Positions 19,769-26,906 of a stretch of 64,000 nucleotides of DNA are shown in pieces (the first letter of the stretch is position 1; every line of letters starts with the position of its first letter). The DNA lies in assembly GCF_036884845.1 (NCBI RefSeq), contig NZ_CP145732.1, positions 1,736,001-1,800,000 of the forward strand, written 5' to 3'. A program made the translations under genes and the position numbers. The DNA is from Pseudomonas sp. MAG733B. Lineage in GTDB: Bacteria > Pseudomonadota > Gammaproteobacteria > Pseudomonadales > Pseudomonadaceae. The notes beneath the pieces are model-generated. The model searched no databases. It saw only the letters and a program-made list of their open reading frames with translations, and had not been told where the DNA came from.

Positions 19769-19782
19769 TTCGGAAAACCGAA
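19769..19782. promoter_or_regulatory. AauR-type operator 2 (exact palindrome)
   Basis: TTCGGAAAACCGAA is an exact TTCGG-N4-CCGAA palindrome, 31 bp (about three helical turns, centre to centre) from operator 1, so two activator dimers could sit on one face of the DNA. It ends only 25 bp from the opgD stop codon. Confidence 0.78.
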
Positions 19783-19806
19783 TGGTGGCAGGGTGCTACC
19801 CGCGGA

Positions 19807-21432
19807 TCACGGGTATTTGCGCTTGTCCGGCGCTGGCGGGAAGTACTGGTACAACCAGGTTTCACTCAGCGTGCGGTCGTTGGTGCGAATGAACAGGCGA
19901 AGTTCGACAGGCTCGACGCTGTCATTGGTCGGGTACCAGTCGAACAGGATGCGGTAGCCCTTGATGTCATCGAGCTTGAGCACGCTGAAATCCTTCACCT
20001 CGCCGTTCGAGCACGTGACCACCGGCTCGATGCCCGAGCCTTCCGGCAAGCGGTCCAGGCCACCGCCGGTGAAGTCCACGGCAAAGCGCCGTGCCCAGAC
20101 CGGTGGGTAATGCTCGCCCGGCGCCCAGCCTTCAGTGAAACCGCCCATGCCGGAACGGGTCGCATGAACCCGCGCCAGCGGCGTGCCAACCGGCGGCAGC
20201 GCGCTCCAGTAGAGTTTGTAGCCGTAGTTCAGCGAGTCGCCGGCCGCCACCGGTTTCTTCGGCGTCCAGAACGCGACGATGTTGTCCATGGTCTCGCCGG
20301 TGGTAGGGATTTCCAGCAGATCGATCGAGCCTTCGCCCCACGAGGTGGTCGGTTCGACCCACAGGCTCGGACGACGGCTGTACCAGTCGACGGTGTCCTG
20401 ATAGCTGGCGAACTCGTGATCGGTCTGCACCAGGCCAAAACCTTTCGGGTCGGTGTCGGCGAAGGCGTTGAATTGCAGTTTGGCCGGGTTGTTCAGCGGG
20501 CGGCAGATCCATTCGCCGTTGCCGCGCCACATCGCCAGGCGATCGGAGTCGTGGATCTGCGGGTGAATGGTGTCGCACATACGGCGTTCGTGGGTTCCGC
20601 AGCTGAACATGCTGGTCATCGGCGCGATGCCCAGTTGATCGATGGCGGTACGCGCGTTGACGTGGGCATCGACTTCCATCACCACGCGCTCGGCCTGGCA
20701 ATCGATATCAAATCGGTAAGCACCGGTGGCACTCGGCGAGTCGAGCAGGGCGTAGACCACGAAGCGGGTGCTGTCCTTGTCCGGCGTCTCGAACCAGAAC
20801 TTGGTGAAATCGGGGAATTCTTCACGCTTCTTGGCGTAGGTATCGATGGCCAGACCGCGGGCCGACAAGCCGTACTGGCCGGTAGCGTCCACCGCGCGGA
20901 AGTAACTGGCGCCGAGGAAGGACACCACGTCGTGCTTGTCCAGTTCCGGCGCCTTGAACAGCTTGAAGCCGGAGAAGCCCAGGTCGCCGGTGAGTTGCTT
21001 GGTGTCGACGGTGGTGTTTTCGTAATTGAACAGCGACGGACGGAAATGTACTTCGCGCGCCATTCGGGTTTTCGGATCGACGCTGTACATGCGCACCGGC
21101 TGCTTGAAGCCCATGCCGACGTGGAAAAACTGCACGTCCAGCTGACCCTTGTTGTCTTTCCACAACGAATGATCACCGTCGTAGCGGATCGCGTTGAAGT
21201 TCTGCGGGGTCATGGTTGCCAGGGTCGGCGGCAGCACCTGCTTGGTGTTCTGATAGCGATTGCTGGCCAGTTGCTTGGCCTGCACTTTCAGCGCCTCGAA
21301 ATCGAAGGCCTTGGCTTCACCATCGGCAGTGCCGGTAGCGGCCCAGGCGCGGGCGGCGAGCAAACCGCTGGCAGATAAACCGGTGTAGGCAGCGATGGCC
21401 ATGGAGGCTTTGAGCAAATTCCTGCGGTGCAT
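19807..21432 (-). CDS. opgD: Glucan biosynthesis protein D (osmoregulated periplasmic glucans)
   Basis: A 541-aa OpgD/MdoD protein that shapes the backbone of osmoregulated periplasmic glucans; it shares the OpgG fold. The N-terminus [18 protein letters not shown] carries a twin-arginine signal (H-R-R-N-L-L), so it is exported folded by Tat. Mature landmarks are '[10 protein letters not shown]', '[14 protein letters not shown]' and '[20 protein letters not shown]'. The ATG at 21432 puts the RR motif at position 3-4; the open frame to 21474 adds 14 aa that would spoil the signal. It is monocistronic. Confidence 0.93.
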   Translation of the reverse strand: MHRRNLLKASMAIAAYTGLSASGLLAARAWAATGTADGEAKAFDFEALKVQAKQLASNRYQNTKQVLPPTLATMTPQNFNAIRYDGDHSLWKDNKGQLDVQFFHVGMGFKQPVRMYSVDPKTRMAREVHFRPSLFNYENTTVDTKQLTGDLGFSGFKLFKAPELDKHDVVSFLGASYFRAVDATGQYGLSARGLAIDTYAKKREEFPDFTKFWFETPDKDSTRFVVYALLDSPSATGAYRFDIDCQAERVVMEVDAHVNARTAIDQLGIAPMTSMFSCGTHERRMCDTIHPQIHDSDRLAMWRGNGEWICRPLNNPAKLQFNAFADTDPKGFGLVQTDHEFASYQDTVDWYSRRPSLWVEPTTSWGEGSIDLLEIPTTGETMDNIVAFWTPKKPVAAGDSLNYGYKLYWSALPPVGTPLARVHATRSGMGGFTEGWAPGEHYPPVWARRFAVDFTGGGLDRLPEGSGIEPVVTCSNGEVKDFSVLKLDDIKGYRILFDWYPTNDSVEPVELRLFIRTNDRTLSETWLYQYFPPAPDKRKYP

Positions 21433-21847
21433 AAATACAACCTGTCGTGAACAATCCCGCGCCGTTCCTGGCACGTGCTGGATCAGAAAATTCGGTTCGG
21501 ACCATGCCTTCGGCCAAACGCAACGGACTTTAAACAGATGCCGGATAGCTTAAACCGTTCGATTGCAGAGCAAAATTGATTGATGGCACCACGCTAGTTC
21601 GGCAATGAAACAAGACATGTCGGGAAACATTTCCGACAGGACCTTCTGATTTCCAGGGCATTTCTGCTTTTTTCGACTAATTACTCTAAAAACCGCTTTT
21701 CAGCGCCGTGATTGTTTCTATTCTGTGCTCATGACCGGTTTATGCCCTTCGGGCCGGTGCGGTTCAGTTGGCACGAGGCGCTGCTGAAAAAGGGATAGGG
21801 CGATGCGGTTTCTGAAGTTTTCTTTGACGTAGAGAAGGACATCGTCC
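21433..21847. other. 415-bp intergenic region between opgD and a small-protein gene
   Basis: No credible gene is visible. It must hold the divergent promoters of opgD and the 61-aa gene. The middle (21590-21730) is clearly richer in AT than the flanks. A short hairpin with a GCCCTTCGGGC core lies near 21742-21756. A TGGCACG box at 21769-21775 resembles half a sigma54 promoter, but its spacing to the next GC is one base too long. Confidence 0.6.
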
Positions 21848-22033
21848 ATGTCGAAAGTACAAGGCATCACCGAAATGTTGGGACTCTTTCCATGCCTGGC
21901 CAGCGGCCGGCGAAGACGCCGTCTTAACAGTGAGGAAATGAAGTTGGTGGAGCGCTATCGGGAATTGTCGGAGAGCGACCGGATTGCGATGAGGTATCTG
22001 GTGGATGCGATGAGGAGTGTTTCGCGGTTTTGA
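21848..22033 (+). CDS. Conserved small protein (61 aa) of unknown function
   Basis: A 61-aa basic protein with an R-R-R-R-R run ('SGRRRRRLNSEEMKLVERY') followed by an amphipathic helix ending 'RIAMRYLVDAMRSVSRF'. GAAGGA lies ~8 nt before the ATG. I recall near-identical small proteins in other Pseudomonas genomes, which supports a real gene. The Arg run plus helix could suit nucleic acid or membrane contact, but this is guesswork. No TM segment or signal peptide is visible. Confidence 0.65.
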   Translation: MSKVQGITEMLGLFPCLASGRRRRRLNSEEMKLVERYRELSESDRIAMRYLVDAMRSVSRF

Positions 22034-22081
22034 AGAAGGCGGGTATTCAGTCGCGGCAAGGTAGTCGCGGCTGAGTGCTTT

Positions 22082-22372
22082 CTACCAATCTTGCGAGCGC
22101 TCCATTCGCTGATGGAGCACTCGTAAAACTTGAATTGTTCCTTGAGAAAATCGGTAAGGAGCAATGAACGGATAACGATCAAGAACCAGTTCTCGTACAT
22201 CCGGCATGACGGAAGGTCTGCCTGAGCCAGGAAACACTTCCAGCTGTTTGAAGGACTTCAAAATCGTCGAGATGATTTTAATGGCGGCGTCTGCGCCTGC
22301 AGTCTCTCGGTAGTGTTCGTGGATATTGTCGAGGTCGCTTTCCGCTTTTTCAGTCAGTACTACGTTCGGCAC
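22082..22372 (-). CDS. Type II toxin of the RelE/ParE superfamily
   Basis: A 96-aa ParE/RelE-fold toxin. The hallmarks are 'LTEKAESDLDNIHEHY', a basic central part ending 'FPGSGRPSVMPDVREL', and the C-terminal beta strands 'YPFIAPYRFSQGTIQVLRVLHQRM'. The P-x-x-Y-R-x-x-x-x-x-x-V-L-R-V-x-H layout is classic. ParE-type members poison gyrase and RelE-type members cut mRNA; the sequence does not separate these with certainty, but ParE fits better. It overlaps the antitoxin gene upstream by 23 bp, so the antitoxin is made first. Confidence 0.9.
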   Translation of the reverse strand: MPNVVLTEKAESDLDNIHEHYRETAGADAAIKIISTILKSFKQLEVFPGSGRPSVMPDVRELVLDRYPFIAPYRFSQGTIQVLRVLHQRMERSQDW

Positions 22373-22598
22373 GTTTTTCCCACTTAGCCTTCACGGCATC
22401 CAGATCGGTGAGTTTTCCAGCATCCGCATCAGCTATACCCTCGCTGATGGCTTGCAGATGCCAGGACTCGGCTTCCACATATCGAACCAGTGCACGCTTG
22501 AGATGATATTGACGGTCGCGATCGGTCGCGGCCGCCAGTTGGTCCAATTGTTGAGCCAGAAGCTCTTCGACGCGAAAAGATAAAACGGGCGAGGCCAT
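22350..22598 (-). CDS. Ribbon-helix-helix antitoxin (CopG/ParD-like)
   Basis: An 82-aa antitoxin. The N-terminal RHH DNA-binding domain is 'SPVLSFRVEELLAQQLDQLA...DRQYHLKRALVRYVE', and the C-terminal tail 'DADAGKLTDLDAVKAKWEK' is the acidic/amphipathic part that should wrap the toxin. The ATG at 22598 is chosen because the RHH strand follows at once; the open frame continuing up to 22805 has no domain. It is the first gene of the pair, and RHH antitoxins usually repress their own promoter, which fits the repeats just upstream. Confidence 0.88.
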   Translation of the reverse strand: MASPVLSFRVEELLAQQLDQLAAATDRDRQYHLKRALVRYVEAESWHLQAISEGIADADAGKLTDLDAVKAKWEKRAERSTD

Positions 22599-22616
22599 AA
22601 CGGCTTTCCTCAAGGT

Positions 22617-22646
22617 GTATACGCTGTAAACCACGTAAACACCGTA
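22617..22646. promoter_or_regulatory. Candidate operator/promoter of the toxin-antitoxin pair
   Basis: Two direct GTAAAC hexamers (22626-22631 and 22635-22640) are spaced 9 bp start to start, next to a GTATAC palindrome, 19-42 bp upstream of the antitoxin ATG. Short direct repeats at this spacing are typical RHH half-sites. No clear -35 was assigned. Confidence 0.45.
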
Positions 22647-22848
22647 GGTTGTACCGTCTTGTTCGTCAACCCTCAATTCGTGCCGGGTAAAAGACACTCT
22701 AGTCAGTGATGCCGCAGTGGACGGAGGGGAAATGTTGCGAGTGATTGCTTTGTAAGGAAATTTTCCGCTGACGGTGGGGCGAACGCTGCCATGTTCATAC
22801 GACAAACAGGGCAGACGGTAGAGTCCGCCCCGTTTTCATCCTCAACAT

Positions 22849-23355
22849 TCAGCGGCAGATGCCTGCAACCGGATAGGGGCGCTGCACCAGCATCAACTCA
22901 GGCATATCACGCCACTTGATCCAGGCGTGATGTTGGTAATGCAGCAAGGGCACTGAAACTCCAGCCCAATTCAAAGAACTCAGGCTCGGCTGGTTTTCCA
23001 CAGGCTCTGCTTTCAAATCACGCAGCGAGGGTATGACTTCATTGCTCAGCCACTGGCGCAGGTTGCGGTTTTCCGGGACGAAGTGGTGAACCAGCAAGGC
23101 GTACATGCCTGATTCGCTGACCATCAGGGTTTCGACTGTTCTGCCGTCCTTGAGCAGCCAGACGCTGCGGCGTTGGTCTGGGTCGAGTTTCAGGGTGAGG
23201 CGTTCGTTCAAGGGTTTGCCCATCAAGCGGCCTAGGTCCTGAACGCAGAGCCAGGCTTGGTTGTCTTGCATGAAGGCATGGAGGAAGCGGTTGTGGCGGG
23301 TGAAGACGGTGGGATCGAAATAGGGAAGAGGCGAGCTTTGAGGATGCATTGGCAT
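22849..23355 (-). CDS. BRO-N domain protein (phage antirepressor-like)
   Basis: A 168-aa protein with an N-terminal BRO-N/Bro-like domain: 'FLHAFMQDNQAWLCVQDLGR', 'TLMVSESGMYALLVHHFVPE' and 'LRQWLSNEVIPSLRD' are its characteristic blocks. BRO-N proteins bind DNA and are common in phages, but also occur as lone chromosomal genes in Pseudomonas. No phage genes adjoin. The start at 23355 (MPMHPQ) is one of two near ATGs (also 23349), both with a weak ribosome site. The upstream open frame to 23511 runs through an inverted repeat and is not believed. The role is unknown. Confidence 0.82.
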   Translation of the reverse strand: MPMHPQSSPLPYFDPTVFTRHNRFLHAFMQDNQAWLCVQDLGRLMGKPLNERLTLKLDPDQRRSVWLLKDGRTVETLMVSESGMYALLVHHFVPENRNLRQWLSNEVIPSLRDLKAEPVENQPSLSSLNWAGVSVPLLHYQHHAWIKWRDMPELMLVQRPYPVAGICR

Positions 23356-23360
23356 GGCGT

Positions 23361-23463
23361 GTTTTCCGTTTTGGCTTGGAAAGTCGCCACCAACCCTTCG
23401 ACAGGTTGGGTGGCGGACCGAGTGGCGTTCGAAGTCGGGACACTTCCAGGTCAAAACGGAAGC
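23361..23463. repeat. Nested inverted repeats in the leader of the BRO-N gene
   Basis: An outer pair (TTCCGTTTTGGCTTGGAAAG near 23364 against the complement of CTTCCAGGTCAAAACGGAA near 23442-23460) encloses an inner hairpin, 23383-23418. In it CGCCACCAACC pairs with GGTTGGGTGGCG with one bulge over a 7-nt loop. It abuts the BRO-N start codon, so it will be part of the leader RNA. Confidence 0.7.
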
Positions 23464-23562
23464 CGAAAGGCCCGCGCCACACGGCCCGCCATAAAACAGA
23501 ACTGAAGGCAAAAAACAGCCACAGTTCTATGGGGGCACGCAAGCACCGTTTTGACATGTTCC

Positions 23563-23607
23563 GGCTTCGACTCCGGGTCGCTGATTTGGCAGCGACGGAG
23601 TGAAGCC
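23563..23607. repeat. Strong bulged hairpin upstream of the BRO-N gene
   Basis: GGCTTC-(G)-ACTCCG-(GG)-TCGCTG pairs with CAGCGACGGAGTGAAGCC around a 6-nt loop (ATTTGG): 18 base pairs with two bulges. It is not the local REP type, and no U-run follows on either strand, so it is unlikely to be a plain terminator. Confidence 0.7.
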
Positions 23608-23905
23608 TATCGGTCAGGCGCTCGCGGCGCCAAGTCTACTCTGGCGACGCGTGTTGTAGGAATCGAGGGTTTTTCAGGAAGGCTGTATCTGTAGGAATTT
23701 CCTGTTTTTGCATCTACCGAGGTGACATAGCGTTGCGCCCCTGATTTTTCCTATAACTTTTCCGGGTTCAAGAATGGACTGCAGATTTTTCTGCATTGAT
23801 CGAGTTTCCAGCCAGTGCTTCTTCTATAAAACGCTTGTGGGAGGCGCGAGTTTTTTCAGAAGAGTCCAGCGAAAAAAACGTTCTTTCTACAAGTCAGGGA
23901 AGCAA

Positions 23906-24943
23906 ATGCAGACGATCGTTGTCCGTTATCTCGAAACGGTGATCAATAAAATTACCGGCGGATCCAGCCAAGTCGTTCTGGGAACGGAAACTTACGAAGA
24001 TATCCGTGAAACACTGATTGCAGGGATGCCGCGCTCCAAGCCGGGGACAGCCCCACACCCCGTTTTCCTGACCAAATGCTTCATCAATGACAGCAATCAC
24101 CTTTGGCGACTCGAATCGATAAAGTCGACCGCCGCCACGGCTACGCGGCCCGCTGTTTTTTCGGTGCTGATTCAAAGACAGGATGTTTCTAAAGAGATTT
24201 TTCTGAATCAGACGCTGAAAAAAGACAAAAGCTTGAAGCTACAGAAACTTCTGGGGCGCCAAGGGAAACTGGTCGAAGTGGACTATGGGTTCGTGCAGCG
24301 AAGCGCACGCACAGATGCGTCGAGCAAGTCCAACAAGCGCTACATGGACACGCTGCTTGAGGCCGAGATGCATAAGCGCAGGCTTGCTGTCGTTGTGAAG
24401 GTGATATCAAAAAATCTTGTTCAGGTTGCCCCTGTGACATCAAGAGCTATTGCCGTCGAAGACAGGTCAGCCTTCGAGCTGGAACAGGCTACCTTGGACA
24501 AAATGCCTCGCTACCAAAACAGCGGAAAAGAAAGCTATGTGCTTTGCAGCATGCTTGAGTGCGTTTCGACCCAACGAATTTTGCCTCCAATCAGCTATTT
24601 CGGCGACGGGAGGGATACAGGGAGGAGCGTTAAGTACCCTGTTGCGCTGAGTGTCACCGAGAGCAAGTTGCTGAGGTCTGCGCTGATTCACGCCGTGGGA
24701 GCCTCCGGTTATGTTCCGTACAACGATTTACTTCAGGCTCAGCTTAAAGCTCAAAAGCTGCAGGAGGTCGTCGACCAACTCAATACAGAGTTGGACATTC
24801 GCAATATCGCATTGAGGCAGCTTGTTGCTGTCCAGAAGCTAGCTAAAAGGTGGGCGACGGATATGGGACTTGAGTATGAGGATGAGCTCGAATTTCAACG
24901 AAATCTGGATGCCGAAAATGACGTCGCGGTCACTGTTTTTTGA
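23906..24943 (+). CDS. PemK/MazF-like domain protein with extra N- and C-terminal regions
   Basis: A 345-aa protein from the ATG at 23906, with CAGGGA just upstream; an open frame continues up to 23774 without features. The middle looks like a PemK/MazF toxin fold: 'KLVEVDYGFVQRSAR' (120-134), 'KRRLAVVVKVISKNLVQVAPVTSRA' split at 157-175 and 176-181, and 'ESYVLCSMLECVSTQRILPP' (209-228). These mirror MazF's 'G-x-V-x-x-V-D-F', 'R-P-A-V-V-V...V-x-P-I-T-S' and final beta strands. About 120 residues precede it, and a Leu-rich helix (270-315) follows. Codon use is more AT-rich than the neighbours. No antitoxin-like gene sits next to it. The domain match is by eye. Confidence 0.55.
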   Translation: MQTIVVRYLETVINKITGGSSQVVLGTETYEDIRETLIAGMPRSKPGTAPHPVFLTKCFINDSNHLWRLESIKSTAATATRPAVFSVLIQRQDVSKEIFLNQTLKKDKSLKLQKLLGRQGKLVEVDYGFVQRSARTDASSKSNKRYMDTLLEAEMHKRRLAVVVKVISKNLVQVAPVTSRAIAVEDRSAFELEQATLDKMPRYQNSGKESYVLCSMLECVSTQRILPPISYFGDGRDTGRSVKYPVALSVTESKLLRSALIHAVGASGYVPYNDLLQAQLKAQKLQEVVDQLNTELDIRNIALRQLVAVQKLAKRWATDMGLEYEDELEFQRNLDAENDVAVTVF

Positions 24944-24980
24944 CAAGCAAAACGAATTGACACCGCCTTCATCGGTTAAT

Positions 24981-24999
24981 ACCATGTAGCCCACATGGT
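24981..24999. other. Perfect 7-bp hairpin
   Basis: ACCATGT-AGCCC-ACATGGT pairs perfectly, 38 bp after the PemK-like stop. There is no U-run. It is followed ~60 bp later by a true terminator. Confidence 0.5.
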
Positions 25000-25060
25000 C
25001 TGGCAAAGAGAGCAGAACTCTACCCAGGCGACAGGGTTAATACCCTCTTCTGTGAAAGTA

Positions 25061-25086
25061 AAACCGCCTTCAGGGGCGGTTTTTTT
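25061..25086 (+). terminator. Rho-independent terminator
   Basis: The stem ACCGCC/GGCGGT with loop TTCAGG is followed by seven T (GGTTTTTTT). It lies downstream of the PemK-like gene and before the convergent APC permease. Confidence 0.85.
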
Positions 25087-25169
25087 ATGTCTGATCAAAA
25101 GCTCAATAAGTTTTAGCAACCTCAACCCTGCCCGCATCGCTGCGGGCAGCTCGTCCGATCAACGAACTA

Positions 25170-26654
25170 TTACCGACTAACCTTCCAAGCATCCCCCGCA
25201 GGCGCCGTCCCGTGGTCATACGGTTTGGCAATCCACATGTAAAGCAAGCCCAAACCAATCACGATGGCCGTGCTCAGCACCATTGCATAGTTCATGTACC
25301 ACGCCGCATCCGGTGTACGCGGCCAGGCCATGTTGATGATGGCGCCGACGCCGTAGACCAGCGCGCCGATGTTCACCGGCCAGCCCCAGGCGCCAAGGGT
25401 GAATTTGCCGTTGGGTTTCCAGCCTTTTAGGCGTGCATAGAGTGCGGCGAGGACGATCATCTGGAACGCCAGATAGATGCCGATGGCGGCGAAACTGACG
25501 ATGGTGGCGACTGCGTCTTGCAGGAAGAAGCCGAGGATGATGATCAGTGCCGGCAGGACACCGGACACGAACAGGGCGGCAACTGGAACCTGGGTCGTAG
25601 GAGAAATCTTCTTCAGCAGTCGGCTGCCGACGACCATTTCGTCGCGAGCGTAGGAATACAGCAGACGGCTCGCCGCCGCTTGCAGGCTGATGACGCAGGA
25701 GATGAAGGAAATCATCACCACGCCCATCACCATTTTCGAGCCGAGTGGGCCGAAGGCGTTGTTGAGGATGGTGCCGACCGGGTCCTTGTCGGTGCCGTTG
25801 ATCACTGCTTGCATGTCGGGTACAGCGAGGATCAACGCAAGGCAGGCGAACATTGCCGCGATGCCGCCGATGTAGATGGTCATGCGCATGGCAATCGGGA
25901 TTTGTTTGCTTGGGTTCGGGGTTTCTTCGGCCACGTCGCCGCAGGCCTCGAAACCGTAGTACAGGAACATCCCCGCCAGCGATGCGGTGAGGAACGCAGG
26001 CAAGTATGAGCCGTTGATGCTGATGTCGAAGGTGTTGAACAGCACGCTGATCGGTTGATGACGCTCGAAGACCAGCAGGTAAACGCCAACGATCACCGCG
26101 CCCACCAGTTCACAGAGAAAGCCGAACATGGCGATGCGCGCCAGCACTTTGGTGCCGCTGAGGTTGACCAGGGTGGCGAACAGCGTCAGCACCAGTGCGA
26201 TGACGATGTTGGTGTTGTTGCTTGGTTCAAACCCCAGCATGGCAGCGAGGTACGGGCCGGCGCCAACCGCAACAGCGGCGATGGTCACGCACAGGGCGAT
26301 GGAGTAGATCCAGCCGACCATCCACGCCCAGCGTTTGCCCACCAAGCGGCGAGCCCATGGGTACACGCCACCGGAAATCGGGAACTGCGAAACCACTTCA
26401 CCGAAGATCAGGCACACCAGCAACTGACCGCAACCGACCAGCAAATAAGCCCAGAACATCGGTGGCCCGCCAGCGGCGAGGCACAGGCCGAACAGGGTAT
26501 AAACCCCTACGACCGGAGAGAGATAAGTGAAACCCAGGGCGAAGTTTTCCCACAGGCTCATGCTGCGATTGAAGTTGGAGGTGTAACCCAGTTTGCGTAG
26601 TTGCTCGGCGTCGCTGTCGGCAACGGCGGCAGAGAGATCGGGTGATGCACTCAT
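25170..26654 (-). CDS. APC family amino acid/polyamine permease
   Basis: A 494-aa secondary transporter with about 12 hydrophobic segments; the first is 'LWENFALGFTYLSPVVGVY'. The family consensus G-G-V-Y-P-W-A is at 'FPISGGVYPWARRLVGKRWA', and 'GFEACGDVAEETPNPSKQIP' is the conserved middle loop. This form is close to the BAT1/GabP-like amino acid permeases with Gly-Phe-Glu (TM6). Its place next to PatD-type dehydrogenases suggests uptake of a polyamine, GABA or a related amine. An exact TTCGG-N4-CCGAA palindrome lies ~30 bp upstream. Substrate is inferred only. Confidence 0.85.
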   Translation of the reverse strand: MSASPDLSAAVADSDAEQLRKLGYTSNFNRSMSLWENFALGFTYLSPVVGVYTLFGLCLAAGGPPMFWAYLLVGCGQLLVCLIFGEVVSQFPISGGVYPWARRLVGKRWAWMVGWIYSIALCVTIAAVAVGAGPYLAAMLGFEPSNNTNIVIALVLTLFATLVNLSGTKVLARIAMFGFLCELVGAVIVGVYLLVFERHQPISVLFNTFDISINGSYLPAFLTASLAGMFLYYGFEACGDVAEETPNPSKQIPIAMRMTIYIGGIAAMFACLALILAVPDMQAVINGTDKDPVGTILNNAFGPLGSKMVMGVVMISFISCVISLQAAASRLLYSYARDEMVVGSRLLKKISPTTQVPVAALFVSGVLPALIIILGFFLQDAVATIVSFAAIGIYLAFQMIVLAALYARLKGWKPNGKFTLGAWGWPVNIGALVYGVGAIINMAWPRTPDAAWYMNYAMVLSTAIVIGLGLLYMWIAKPYDHGTAPAGDAWKVSR

Positions 26655-26682
26655 GTGTGTTTGCTCCGGAAAATCGGCAGAT

Positions 26683-26696
26683 TTCGGATGTCCGAA
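26683..26696. promoter_or_regulatory. Exact AauR-type palindrome upstream of the APC permease
   Basis: TTCGGATGTCCGAA fits TTCGG-N4-CCGAA exactly and extends to T-TTCGG/CCGAA-A (6+6). It is 29 bp upstream of the permease ATG. This is closer than an enhancer site would normally be, so it may belong to another regulator. Confidence 0.4.
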
Positions 26697-26810
26697 ACCG
26701 TGGCGGGGCTTTGAGGGCGCCGCCAGGATCGGTGGTTATTGTTATGACTTCTTTGGTGTGGGGCCTGGTGGTGCTTACTGCCGGTTTCTGCCTTGAAACC
26801 GAGGTGACCC

Positions 26811-26903
26811 CATCGCGGGCAAGCCTTGCTCCTACAGGGGCGATGGTGTTCGCAAACAATGCGTACGCCGCAAAATCTGTAGGAGCAAAGCTTGCTCGCG
26901 ATG
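26811..26903. repeat. REP-type inverted repeat, reversed arm order
   Basis: The arms CATCGCGGGCAAGCCTTGCT (26811 on) and CTGTAGGAGCAAAGCTTGCT (26877 on) face each other with the CATCGCG ends outward, the opposite of the 276-367 copy. It lies between the APC permease and patD and touches the patD stop. Confidence 0.85.
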
Positions 26904-26906
26904 CTT

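Larger units (their letters stand above)
23356..23905. other. 550-bp non-coding region between the BRO-N and PemK-like genes
   Basis: No gene is supported here. It carries the BRO-N leader repeats, a further inverted pair AGAACT...AGTTCT near 23500-23527, and the strong hairpin 23563-23607. From about 23640 to 23905 the base composition drops toward AT, matching the PemK-like gene it precedes. Confidence 0.6.

Noticed and set aside
21769..21785. Sigma54-like promoter TGGCACG...CTGCT before the small protein
   Set aside because: The GG to GC spacing is 11 instead of 10 bases, which normally abolishes function; no enhancer-type palindrome is near.
23039..23557. 172-aa minus-strand open frame across the BRO-N leader and gene
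   Set aside because: It is out of frame with the BRO-N domain, passes through the inverted repeats, and its second half is a low-complexity Pro/Arg/Gln shadow of the BRO-N coding sequence.
23906..24943. Possible prophage remnant around the BRO-N and PemK-like genes
   Set aside because: No integrase, structural, lysis or repressor genes and no attachment repeats; only isolated phage-type genes are present.
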